A stretch of 64,000 bases of DNA, taken from NCBI RefSeq assembly GCF_910589235.1, contig NC_060956.1, forward strand, positions 14,125,999 to 14,189,998. Direction: 5' to 3'. Source of the DNA: Vespa crabro. Taxonomy: Eukaryota > Arthropoda > Insecta > Hymenoptera > Vespidae. The notes under the pieces are model-generated. The model made no database searches. It was given only the letters and a program-made list of their open reading frames with translations, and was not told the DNA's origin. How positions within the stretch are numbered: the stretch's first letter is position 1; the number at the start of each line of letters is the position of its first letter. A program made the position numbers and the translations under genes. This document shows, piece by piece, positions 1 to 10,940 of the stretch.

Positions 1-703
1 AGTGGTGCAAGTCATTCAGCTTTAGGAGATATGAAGACAATAACTCAGGAATCATCAAAAACTATTACAGCTGTTGAACCTAGATCAAGAGATATGGATG
101 TTGATCGTGATTTATTTATGAGCTTGGATGAATTTTATACAGCTTTATCGATTCCATATTCTAATAACAATAGTAACAAAACTAAAAATGAAGAAGTTGT
201 TGTTATTGCAGAACCAGAGCCACCTAAACGACAACCACTCTTGAGTCGTCAAAATAATAGTAAAAACGATAATAAATCATCGAGCGAAGGAGAAGCTCAA
301 AAGAAATTTGGTAGTGCCAAGGCTATTAGTTCGGATCAGTACTTCCAAGACAGTAGTTATGATGATTCAGTAAGTAAAAGTAGTCGTTATTTTGCTAAAG
401 TTTTATTCGAATTAAAATATGGATTTATTTATAATTTTTACTTATTCATAGTGGGAACGTAAAAGTAACCTTCGCCGCTTTGAAGGTTCATCCAGTATAT
501 CGTCAGCAGATTATTTTGGCACTGGAAGTTCTTTTCCGACTACTGGTTCTTTAACGGCTCGCTTTATTGAAGGACGTGGTGGTGTAGTTGATTTGGAAGA
601 TGTACGCGAAAGTGTACGTCAAGGTGTAAATAAAGTTGCAGGAAGACTTAGTTCCCTTGCCAATGCAGCAGTTTCTTCTATACAAGAACGTTATGGACTC
701 TAA
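1..703 (+). CDS. ArfGAP3: ArfGAP2/3-type ADP-ribosylation factor GTPase-activating protein, C-terminal part (5' truncated by window edge)
   Basis: Two exons are visible: <1-369 (open to the window edge, donor GTAAGT at 370) and 452-703, stop TAA. The joined product ends with the conserved C-terminal repeats of the ArfGAP2/3 family: the QKKFGSAKAISSDQYF block, the ISSADYFG block in exon 2, and a final amphipathic stretch with VRQGVNKVAGRLSSLA. In the family these C-terminal motifs bind coatomer and Golgi membrane, while the catalytic zinc-finger GAP domain is N-terminal and lies upstream of this window. Its role by family is to stimulate GTP hydrolysis by Arf1 on COPI vesicles at the Golgi. 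An ATG at 31 is in frame, but the frame is open from base 1 with family-like residues before it, so it is internal. An AATAAA lies 82 bases after the stop. Confidence 0.88.
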
Positions 704-1239
704 ATATGAAAATCTTACGATATTTTATCATGATTGTTATTCAAATTATGTTAGAATATTTCTCGTCCATTCTTCAGAATTGTAAATAAAAACTTATAAT
801 TGAGCTGCTGTGCGGCCTGTTTTCCAAAAATGTGGCCTAAAGAATCCAAAATTGTGTAATGGAATTCATATATATTTACACATAAAAGCATAGTTTCAAA
901 AAATTAAATTTACATTAAAGTCAGAGATAATGTTTTTATAAAAGCAATTAGTAAATTTTATGATTATCTAATAGGTTAGATCTATTGATATATCTAAAAT
1001 AGAGGCCTCTAAATTTTTCGTCAAAAAGGAAAAGTGCACATGCTTAAAAACTCGACCCGTTCGTTCCCACTTCGTAACATCGATACTTGGCGTTGAATTA
1101 CAACGTATACGTGTGATATAAAGAAGTTTGGTCGTAAGGTAATAACGATGATGGTTAAGAGAAGAGGATATGATCGTTACGGTAGGAGAAATGGAAAGAG
1201 AGAGAAAGGAGAAAGTATTAATATACCAATCTATAATGA
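704..1239. other. Tail-to-tail intergenic spacer
   Basis: Holds the 3' ends of the ArfGAP gene (+) and the PP2C gene (-). AT-rich; no open frame with family resemblance. Apart from the AATAAA at 785 I see no defined element. Confidence 0.6.
785..790 (+). promoter_or_regulatory. Poly(A) signal of the ArfGAP gene
   Basis: Canonical AATAAA about 80 bases downstream of the TAA stop at 701-703. Confidence 0.6.
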
Positions 1240-2504
1240 CTAAGAATTTGTACTAGATTTTTGACAACGTGAAATAAGGTGCGAATATGGCTTTCCATGA
1301 AGAAAGCATACTAGTACAACTGTCATATTGTCGCAACCAGTACCCATTAAAGCATCTGGTGCAAGACAGCAATTCATTAATTCTTCGCATATTTCTTCAG
1401 GATCCATAACACCTTCCATTTCGGTTCCTACGAATTTTGACCAAGCTAAACGAGTTTTTACAAAATTTACTACTTCCTCGCTCGTCATAACATCCCAAAT
1501 TCCATCACAAGCTAAGACAACAAATTCCCAATCTTCGGTTATAGTAAATTGTTGTACCTCAGGAAAAGCTAAACAAAATATTTAAAATGTTCAAATATGC
1601 TGTATGTATTATTATAACAATTTAAAGTATTTCTTACCTGTTACAATTTGTTTCTGAGGTGACATATGATTGTTACGTTTAAACATAAAGTCTCCAAGAG
1701 CACGGGATAGGGCAAGGTGACCATTAACGCGATTGAATTCGACCCAACCACCTGCAGCCTCGATTCTATCACGTTCGTCTTTCAATGTAGGTTTATGATC
1801 TCGACTAAGTGGGACTGCATTTCCATTAATGCTTGCCACTGCTCTGCTATCACCTGCATTAGCCTGAACAAATATAAAATATTTATGTGTGAATTAAACG
1901 AAAATCAGAACTAAATATTATATATTTTACAAATAATTCATGGATCATAGAAACTTACACTATACAAAATATTATCTTTAATAAGTAGTGCAATAACAGT
2001 AGTTCCTGATTGTTCTTCTCTAAGTACCGTATCATTTTGCATTGCCTTATCCAATTCCAAGAAACCTCGTTGCATAGCCTGGACAATATTTCCTGTTTTA
2101 TACTCACTTCGCTTGGTGATATATTCATGAAGATATTTTCCAGCATGTTGAGCTATCGCCGCACCTATTAGTTTTAACTTTCAATGCAAATAGCTTCTTA
2201 TATTTTTCTATCAATACTAAAATTAAATTAAATGTAATATATGAATTACAACATATATCTACATGTATACCTGTATCCATTCTGTGCTACTTATGCAAAA
2301 TACAAAAATATTATTACCTCCATGACCATCATATACTGCAAAAAAAGCAGTGCCTGGGTCATCTGGAAGAGAGAGAATATGCACATGGCAATCTTCCATT
2401 TTAATACGCCATCCTTGCATACAAGAACTACCCACGCGATAATTGGAATCTCTACAACATGCTGACTTTTTAGTTGTTACTGGTTCGCATAAAGTTTGCC
2501 CCAT
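1240..2504 (-). CDS. PPM-family (PP2C) metal-dependent Ser/Thr phosphatase
   Basis: Four exons on the minus strand: 2504-2318, 2164-1959, 1863-1638, 1568-1240; 948 coding bases, 315 residues, phases consistent throughout. It removes phosphate from Ser/Thr using a two-metal centre. Acidic metal ligands are present: E37/D38 in the RIKMED block, D59 in VYDGHGG, D228 in ACDGIWD, D286 in CDNMTVVLV; the GDSRA loop is near residue 136. The start (ATG at 2504) gives MGQTLCEP, a plausible N-myristoylation signal with Gly2, and Cys6 could be palmitoylated. Similarity is closest to the small insect PP2Cs that begin MGQTL(S)EP (Drosophila CG17746 and nematode T23F11.1 type). All catalytic motifs are intact, so it should be active. 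It is divergent from the TFIIIA gene and may share its promoter. Confidence 0.93.
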
Positions 2505-3421
2505 CGTATTTCTTAAGTCAGTACTTTTATTGTATTTATATCATATCTAGAAATATGATATAATATTTTTGATAATTCTTGAAAATAGGAATATAATAAT
2601 GTAGGAACAAAACAATGTATGCGTAATTGTCTAACTGAATTTATAACTAGCATAATATTGAATGCACAATGTAACATTAATAACATAATATAAATTATAA
2701 TGTATTCGTGGTATTTTGATTTAAAAAATTCTTACCTTCACGTATTGTTCAAATTTATGCGTGTTAGCTTAACCTTTTCTTGAAGAGTATAAATGATAAA
2801 TAAAATAAATTCTAATATTTTGTATTAATTTACGATATAGATTATTCTTAATTCTTCTTATTTCCCATATTTTTAATAATCGGTAAGAAAGTACCGATTT
2901 ATATGATAGGTTGACTTACGTCAGTCTTATTTGTAACGAAATAACGAAACGCGATCAGCTGATCGCGAGTGGTCCCTTTCGTTGTATAATGAGTTACTGT
3001 GACGTGCTTTATTTTCTTTAAAATTTCTTCCTGTTATATTCATAGAATTCTAACATTATTTTTATTTTATTATATGACATTTTCTCTGAAATATTTCTTT
3101 TAGTTCTATTATAAATAACGTTTCAGTTATAATAAAAAAATTGTTTTTTTTGTTATTTTAAAAAATGAATAAAAAGAAAAGAGATTATTCTATATTAAAA
3201 ATCTGACATAATTTTAAAACTGAATATCCGAAAATTAAGCTCAATTAAACTTTTCGATTAGTTCAGAAAATTTAACCTGAGTTTTTATGTACTTAAAAAT
3301 ACTTTTTTAAATAATACAGGTACTGTGAAATATTTTTTTTTATAATAATATTAATAAATTACAGAGAATATTATATAGATATTGTATTTAAATTATAAAA
3401 AGACATCTACACTGGGATATA
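2505..3421. promoter_or_regulatory. Divergent (shared) promoter region of PP2C (-) and TFIIIA (+)
   Basis: A 0.9-kb spacer between the two start codons, transcribed outward on both sides. GC content rises locally around 2930-3010, where a perfect 18-bp palindrome and a TTACGTCAG half-CRE-like stretch lie. A pyrimidine-poor AG just before 3365 could be the acceptor of a 5'UTR intron of the TFIIIA gene. Promoter function is inferred from the gene arrangement. Confidence 0.55.
2950..2967. promoter_or_regulatory. Perfect 18-bp palindrome with central E-box
   Basis: CGCGATCAGCTGATCGCG reads identically on both strands and contains CAGCTG, an E-box core, at its centre. It sits about 450 bases from each of the two divergent start codons. 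A dimeric transcription factor site is a reasonable inference; it is not proven. Confidence 0.5.
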
Positions 3422-4805
3422 ATGGGTCAAGATAAAATAAAAAGTCCACCAAAAATTCTGGATGAAACATTAAACTTTACTAAATCTGATAGTATTCAAA
3501 ATATTTCTACTAAGAGTGAACAAAGTGATAAAAAATATGTATGTAAACATACTGGATGTAATGCAGCTTATTTTAAGCAGTCTCGATTAGACAGACACAT
3601 AAGATTACATACAGGAGAAGTAATATTTTTTAAATATATCTTTTAGTTTTGTATATATTGTAATAGCTAAAAAATTTTAATTTTCATTATACATTTTAGA
3701 GGCCTTATAAATGTGATTATCCTGAATGTATCAAAGCTTATACTAATTCTAGTCATTTGAAAAGACATATGGAAGTGCATAATCCTACAAAGAAAAGATT
3801 ACAGTAAGTATCTCTTTCATATAATATTTCACATAATATTTCATATATGTAAAATAAATTTTGTATATTTCATAATATAATTTTATTATTTTTAGATGTA
3901 GCAAATGTTCTCTAATGATCAGTAATTATCATAATCTAAAACGTCATTATACACGTGTACATAATAATGATAACATTTTAACATGTAATGAGTGTAATGC
4001 AGTATTTAGTAAAAAGCATCAATTAGTTCAGCATATTGCTGTACATTTTGATGTGACTTCATACAAATGCAGTAAATGTAATAAAGGGTACTTAAATATA
4101 AAACGATTGAAACGTCATGAAACAATGCACGAAAAAGGACAGAAAAGTTATCCTTGTCAAATTGTACAATGTTCTGAAGTTTTTGATAAATGGGCTTTAC
4201 TTTGTAAACATAAAAAAACACACCATATTAATGGTATGCATTATATTATAATAATAAGAAAATGTATATTATAATAATTAAATGTATATTATATTAATTA
4301 TAATAATAAGAAAAATTATTTTGATAAAGTTATCTACTCTAGTTACAATTAATGTCTATTTTGTATTTTTGCAGATTATAAATGCGATCAATGTGAGAAA
4401 GCATTTTCAACTAAAACTCGTTTAAAAATCCATTCCAAAATTCATGAAAAATCTAGAATTCTAATACCTTGTCCATATGAAGATTGTGAAAGATCGTATT
4501 TGTTTGAATCTAATTTGAAAAATCACATAAAAACTTGTCACTTAGGTCAGAGATTTATTTGTGATATATGTAAAGCAGGGTTATCATCAAAACAAAAATT
4601 AATAGAACATAAGCGAATACACGAAAGTAAAACAAAGAAAAGAATACCTAAACAATCTCAACGTAAAAAAAGAAAAGATGCTGGCATACCTAGAAAGAGT
4701 ATGGTAACAACTCTGGCTGGAATAGTATTTACTCATCAAGTAGAAAAGGAACTCTTGGAAAGGGAAACTAATATTGTCGATGATTCCTGCATAGATGCAA
4801 GTTGA
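3422..4805 (+). CDS. TfIIIA: Transcription factor IIIA, nine C2H2 zinc fingers
   Basis: Four exons: 3422-3619, 3700-3803, 3896-4233, 4375-4805; 1,071 bases, 356 residues. Nine tandem C2H2 fingers follow a 40-residue leader: finger 1 starts CKHTGCNAAYF, finger 2 CDYPECIKAY, 3 CSKCSLMIS, 4 CNECNAVF, 5 CSKCNKGY, 6 CQIVQCSEVF, 7 CDQCEKAF, 8 CPYEDCERSY, 9 CDICKAGL. The count of exactly nine, the mixture of C-x4-C (fingers 1, 2, 6, 8) and C-x2-C spacings, the total length, and the basic Lys/Arg tail after finger 9 match TFIIIA, which binds the internal control region of 5S rRNA genes for RNA polymerase III and also binds 5S rRNA. Insect TFIIIA is very divergent outside its Cys/His residues. A different nine-finger protein is possible but less likely. 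AATAAA at 4837-4842. Confidence 0.85.
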
Positions 4806-5588
4806 GATATATAATAGTAAGAAAATAATGTGTGATAATAAAAAATGACAACTTTTTAAATAAATCGTTGTTACATCAACATATTCTTGACAGGAAACAT
4901 GAATCAGTACCTTGATACCTCTCTTATTAATTGTACTCACTAATTTTTAATAAAAAATTTATTCGATATATTTTTACAAAATTTGCTAGTATCAGATTCA
5001 ATCGTTAATTGGAATTAATGTTTTCGTTCGTTTTGCAAGTGAATCAACTGTATCTCTTATTATTCGTTCTATATTATATTTGATAATATTCAATAAAACT
5101 TTTTACGATTTCATTTTAAAATAGTGTATCTCCAAAAGATTTTTAGTTAGAAGCAAAAAGTATGGTTAAAATAAATAAAAATTAGAAATTAAAATATTGA
5201 TGTAATCTAATAAGAAAACAAATTTATCAAATAGTTATTCGTATGCGAGAAAAAATGTAAGATATTATATTAGTTAACGCACGATACGCAAAAAAAACAG
5301 AATCTTCTGAATATTTAACCTATAAAAAATTTTTCTTTAGAATTGTATACATACGTAAGATTTAAGATTTATTATATATAAAAATTAAGTTCAGATAATA
5401 ATCATTTTATATTCGAAAACTTTATTTAAATAATAATATTCGATCGATTTATTTCCAGTATTTTTATCAGTTGTTGCATTTCTGATTGTAATTGGTAGCA
5501 TTGATACATTGTATTAATCGTAGAGAAAGATTGAGGTTATTTTATTTCTTTATATTATTTTAATTACTAAACTTTTTTTTCAGATAAA
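4806..5588. other. Intergenic spacer with probable 5'UTR splice acceptor
   Basis: AT-rich spacer. A T-tract followed by CAG ends at 5583, six bases before the ATG of the next gene, which looks like the acceptor of an intron in its 5'UTR. The matching noncoding exon was not identified. Nothing else recognisable. Confidence 0.45.
4837..4842 (+). promoter_or_regulatory. Poly(A) signal of the TFIIIA gene
   Basis: AATAAA 32 bases after the TGA stop at 4803-4805; another lies near 4858. Confidence 0.5.
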
Positions 5589-6786
5589 ATGGCAGCTGTG
5601 AATTTTAAAACATTGAACAAGGAGGAGATTATTGAATTCTTCAATTCTTTCGACACTGTCCTCACAGATTGTGATGGTGAGTGAATTTGTTTATAACTGA
5701 ATTCTATTTTTGTAATTGCATATATATAAATATTGAAGGTGTTTTATGGATGCATATGACACCTTTGAAGAATGCATCCGCTGTAATAAGTAAGCTCCAT
5801 GCTTTGGGAAATAGAGTCTTTTATATTACCAATAATAGTACAAAAACACTAGAAGAATTTATGGATAAATGTAAAATATTGGAATTTGAAGCTTCAAAAG
5901 ATAATATTTTATGTACTGCAAACTTATCCGCTAAATATCTACATAAGTTAGGTTTTTCTAAGAAAGTTTATGTTATTGGCTCTGAAGGTAAGACATATTA
6001 TCAATTGATAATTTTTGAATATATACAGTTCATTGATCTATGAAATCTTATTTTTCTATTTAAATATATTTAGTTAGTTTTATCTAGTATTGTTCTCAAA
6101 TTGTAGCAATAACAAAAGAATTAGAAAAAGTTGGTATTTCACATTATGGAGTAGGGCCAGATGTCATCAATCCGGACATACCATGTTCATATACAATATT
6201 TAATAAGGATCCTGAAGTTGGAGCTGTAATTGTAGGATTCGATGAACATTTTAGTTATTCAAAAATGGTTAAAGCAGCAACATATTTAAATGATCCAAAT
6301 GTACATTTTATTGGAACAAATACTGATGAAAGATTTCCACTTGCACAAAGCATTGTTGTACCTGGTGAAGATTAAATTTTTAATTTGTTTATATATTTAA
6401 ATATTAATTATGAATATGTAAAAGTAATCATTTAAATTCTTATTAAAGGTACAGGAAGTTTAGTTCGTTGTATAGAAAGTTGTGCAGAAAGAAAAGCTCT
6501 TATAATGGGCAAACCTGAACCTTATATAGCTAATATTTTAAAGGAGAAATATAATGTAAATCCTGCAAGGACTCTTATGATAGGAGACAGATGCAATACT
6601 GATATTTTGCTTGGGACTAGATATGGTTTTAAAACATTGCTTGTCTTAACAGGAGTTACCAATTTACAGCAAGTAGAACAATGGAAGCAGTCAGATAAGC
6701 CAGAAGAAAAAGAGCTTGTTCCTGACTACTATATTGATGCATTAGGAGACCTTTTATATTATATAGAATTATTTACATCTAAATAA
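5589..6786 (+). CDS. HAD-superfamily phosphatase, PGP / 4-nitrophenylphosphatase type (tandem copy 1)
   Basis: Four exons: 5589-5676, 5739-5987, 6107-6364, 6449-6786; 933 bases, 310 residues, the usual length for animal phosphoglycolate phosphatase / pyridoxal phosphatase (capped HAD-IIA). Motif I is DCDG with nucleophile D27 and acid D29; motif II is YITNNST; the Lys of motif III is in MGKPEP; motif IV is MIGDRCNTDI. These enzymes clear metabolic by-products such as 2-phosphoglycolate and glycerol-3-phosphate in the cytosol; the substrate of this member cannot be told from sequence. It lies 1.3 kb upstream of a paralogue in the same orientation with the same first-exon length and phase. All catalytic residues are intact. 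Confidence 0.92.
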
Positions 6787-8100
6787 AAAAAAATTTATGA
6801 ACTGGTAAAATTTAAATACAATTTGTTAATATACTTCAATTTTTAATATAAATCATTTATGATATAAACATCATTTTTTCTACTAATAAAACATTAAATG
6901 GAATTTTAGCTTATTTATAGATTAAAATATCTACATTTTTTTTTATTGATATCAATCAGTTTAAAAATAGACCATTTAACCTAGATTTTAATCCTTTGAG
7001 TGCTGAATACTTGTGGCCTATGCAGTCCGTACGAACAGCGCGCGGCTGGCGCTGACGATGGCCGGGGAATTAATACTTTTTTACGCAGTATGGATCTCGT
7101 CGACGGTGTATAACACATTATAATATAGTATACAATCCAATTACTATTCCGTTGTCTATTCCACATTGAATGAAAACATTTTTATTTTCAATATATACTG
7201 TTTATTCATCTGCTAGAATTTGAAATCCCAGTAATTTGATAATTATAATGTATTTGGATATTCAAAATCAGAAAATTAAACAAATCATAAGAAGGATTAT
7301 ATAATCATGGAAAGGCTTCAAATATATATATTTTAAGAAATATATATATTATAATTATATATATAATTATATATATTTTGCCGAACATATACATTTGACC
7401 ATAGTACACTGATCATTTTTGCCAGGCGCATATTTGCTTCTATAGTCCATACTGATAGCATCTGCCGAGCGCGTATTTGAGTCCATAGTCTATATCGATA
7501 GCTATCGCTAGACGCATATGTGCGCCCATAGCACTCAAAGGGTTAACAAAAGATTTCTTTCTTTTTTGAAGGAAGAAAATAAAGTTATAATGTTAAAAAT
7601 ATTAAAACGTTCAACCAGTAATCTATTACAAATTAAACACGGTATACCTTTTTTATATATTTATATTAATTTTTTATTATTATGAGAAATCTTTGAAGTT
7701 TATCAGTTTTAACGAACAAAACAATACTATATAGAGCTATAATCAATCAGAACATTATGTAAGTTAAGAATAAACTGCCATCTATCAAAATTGAGGATAT
7801 GATAGTTAAGAGCTATTATTTTGTTGCTATGTAGTATGATATAGTTATCACAAGTTATACTCAAATAACTACTTTTTAATGGATTGTACTTAATGTTAGT
7901 ATATATATCATATGATTACATAACGTTCTACAGTCAAGGTTATTTTGTTAATGCTCGGTATGCAGTCGAGCAATGTAGTGCTAGATATTAGAATTTAACA
8001 TTTAAGTTTGTCTAGTAAAAGTATTCTGATAAGAGTTATATGTCTCTACGCAAAAATCAATTTCATTCCATCTAAATATCGAAATATAGGTGTTTCCATA
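6787..8100. other. Spacer between the tandem phosphatase genes
   Basis: Contains a piggyBac-type MITE (6992-7542) and otherwise AT-rich sequence. An AATAAA near 6886 may serve copy 1. No further gene seen. The frame of copy 2 is open upstream of 8101 but holds no earlier ATG. Confidence 0.55.
6992..7542. mobile_element. piggyBac-type MITE (551 bp) with TTAA target duplication
   Basis: Left end TCCTTTGAGTGCTGA and right end, read on the other strand, CCCTTTGAGTGCTAT form inverted termini. TTAA flanks both sides at 6988-6991 and 7543-7546, the duplication made by piggyBac transposases. The interior is more GC-rich than its surroundings, encodes no transposase, and its right half carries degenerate repeats around GCGCATATTTG and CCATAGTCTATA. 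It is therefore non-autonomous. Confidence 0.75.
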
Positions 8101-9499
8101 ATGTCACCAAAACAATTGACATCGTTATCCAAAGATACATTGGAAAGCTTCCTAAATTCCATTGACATTGTTTTATCGGATTGTGACGGTAATATATTTA
8201 AAGATTAATGTAAAAAATTTACAATATTTATGTAATATTCAAAATAACTGATTTTTTTTATTACTAATATTAAAATAACAAATAATGTGTCAAGGTGTTT
8301 TATGGAAAGAAAATGACGTGATAAAAGGATCACCTGAAACTGTGAATAAACTTACAGAATTAAAGAAAAAATTTTTTTATATAACAAATAATAACACGAG
8401 AACGAGACTTGAATTTGTAGAAAAATGCAAAGGATTTGGTTATAAAGCAACTGCAGTGAGTATCGTTAACAAAAAGAAAATTTTTGTTACTACTAAAACA
8501 TTTTACATTCTTTGTTTTTATTATTTTATTACATTTATTTATATTCTTATTTATGTTTATATAAAGTTTTTCTTTTTAGGATGATATAGTATGTACATCA
8601 TTTTTAGCAGCAGTGTATCTTAAAGAAAAACAATTTAAGAAAACAGCTTATATAATTGGAAGTACCGCAATTGGTAAGGAATTAGAAGAAGTAGGCATCA
8701 AACATTGTGGTATCGGAGTAAGTTATTACAAACATTAGGTATAACAGTTGATTTCATATTTTATTGAAATATAAGACAATATATATACCATATTGTTATA
8801 TAGCCTGATGCTATGGAAGGAGATGAATTGGATTTAGTAAAGGAGTTTAAACCAGATCCAGATATAGGTGCTGTAATTATAGGTTTCGATAAATATTTTA
8901 GTTATCCAAAATTATTGAAAGCCACTACTTATTTAGCAAATCCTAATGTTCATTTCATTGGAACGAATTGTGATACAGATAGACCTTCTCCAAATACAAA
9001 TAAATACCCAGGTAACATTATAGTATGCATGTTTTATTTATTTCTTTATGTGGAAAACAAACAAAGTGTTACGTTATTTTCATCTTTATCCAGGTAGTGG
9101 TTGCTTTATAAAAGCTGTTGAAGTAGCTAGCAATAGATCTGCCATAATGCTTGGGAAACCAGAAACATTCCTAAGCGAATATATTACTAAGAAATATAAC
9201 TTAAATCCTGAAAGAACATTGATGATCGGGGATAAGTAAATATTTAAAAATATTGAATTAATTGAATTCAAGAATTGTTGTAAATAAAGTAATTTAATTA
9301 TTTCAGCCTTAAGACCGATATTCTTTTGGGAAAACGTTGTGGTTTCAAGACATTACTTGTATTATCAGGCGTGACTACAAAGTCCGAGATAGAATCTATT
9401 ATAGCATCTGAGAAAATACAAGATGATCTCGCGATACCTGATTTTTATACCAATCAGTTATTAGATGTCTTCCATGTTTTGTCAAATAATAGAGAATAA
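8101..9499 (+). CDS. HAD-superfamily phosphatase, PGP / 4-nitrophenylphosphatase type (tandem copy 2)
   Basis: Six exons: 8101-8188, 8295-8455, 8580-8717, 8804-9011, 9094-9235, 9307-9499; 930 bases, 309 residues. Motif I DCDG (D27, D29), motif II YITNNNT, motif III Lys in MLGKPET, and motif IV split by an intron (MIGDN / LKTDILLG). It aligns along its full length with copy 1 upstream. The intron after DCDG and the one before the GSG loop are shared; three introns are unique to this copy and one is unique to copy 1. The start is the only in-frame ATG and gives a first exon of 88 bases, identical in length to copy 1. A capped HAD phosphatase of small cytosolic metabolites is the family expectation; substrate unknown. 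Confidence 0.92.
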
Positions 9500-10940
9500 G
9501 TGTTAGATTAAAAACAATTAACATTTTTAACATAATTTGTCGATAGATTCCATTGGAAAAAAGTTTATATATTACAAACATGAACAGAGATCTTTATTTT
9601 GTTGTGAAATCTCTAAGAATAATTCCATCATATTTCGATTTTTTCTTGTAATTGATTTTTCTTTTCGCTATATTAGCGGTTATATTGTAATAGCAGTAAA
9701 AGAACTTGATGTCAATATTAGTTAATGAGCTAAAAAATTTATCTGTTAACGCACAGACATAAACAATATTTTTATTGCAAAATAAGATCTTATTTTTGTT
9801 TTAATATATAAAATATTAATGATGTGTATGTACGAGTAGTTGAGGCATGTTGATAAATTAGGATGTTTAGAAAAAGTTATATAGAATTTAAAAATCAAAC
9901 ATTTAAATAAAATAAATTAATATATTTGTGTATTAAATGTCTTAAAACTTCAATCTATGTACGATAAAAATTAATTTGTTATACTTTATTATCGTTTATG
10001 CAATATTTAATGTAATGTTCAATTATAAAGCACCATTGTACATATATCGTATTATAAAGAAATGAAAACACAATGATATCGATTATTCAATATTTAATGT
10101 AATACTTCAGCGGAGACGTCTAGATTATAATAAATGAACAACACACGTATACATCTTCCGAGCGAGACAAACTCTAGCCGCATTAGTTCGATAATCTTAA
10201 GTTCGAAAGAAAATTCTCTATGGCGAAAATAATCTTAATAGCATTGCAAACATGTCAAGGAAGTTTGTTATGGCTTTTAACAATGGATGCCAAGGTTTAT
10301 GAGCTCTTTCGAAACCACATTACTTATACCTATTACACATAAGAAAATGGATAGGTCACCTGTTGCTATTACGAATATAATGTATATTTGTGCGCAACAC
10401 TATTAAAGTAATGTTATTATTCAGCGAGCTTTTAATAATATCAAATCAATTCTTTGCTTGATTGATAATTCAATCTATGATGATAGATAATTTTGTAATA
10501 ACGTTTGAAAAAAGAAATACGATCATAAAGATTTTGTACGATTTTTTTCTGATCGAATTGTGTTCATGTTTCTTGGTGTTAATGGCTCTTACGTTTGAGG
10601 TAAAGTTTGAAAAAACATATGTATATACAACCACTTATTTTTAAAAGGGATACTTGAGACAACGATTAAATCATATTGAGGTCAGAAAGCTCAGGTGTTC
10701 CGATTAATTTTCGCTTTAAACAAAAGAAGAACGTACAACTAGGATTTATAAATTCATATTTACGGGTTATGTGTATTTACATATAAATATTCGTAAGAGG
10801 AACATTTTTCGGTAAAGCATTTGATTCTAAAACATTATCGTTTTTCCAAGAGATTCTACTATTCGATTCTCTCTTATATATCTTTTGCAAGATCGATAGC
10901 AATTGAAAATTGGAGCGAGTGTAGGCTCCTTCTCATCTTA
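9500..10940. other. Intergenic spacer, tail-to-tail
   Basis: Lies between the 3' ends of phosphatase copy 2 and the channel gene. AT-rich with several short open frames lacking any family resemblance. No repeat or mobile element recognised. It should hold the 3'UTR of the receptor gene. Confidence 0.5.
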
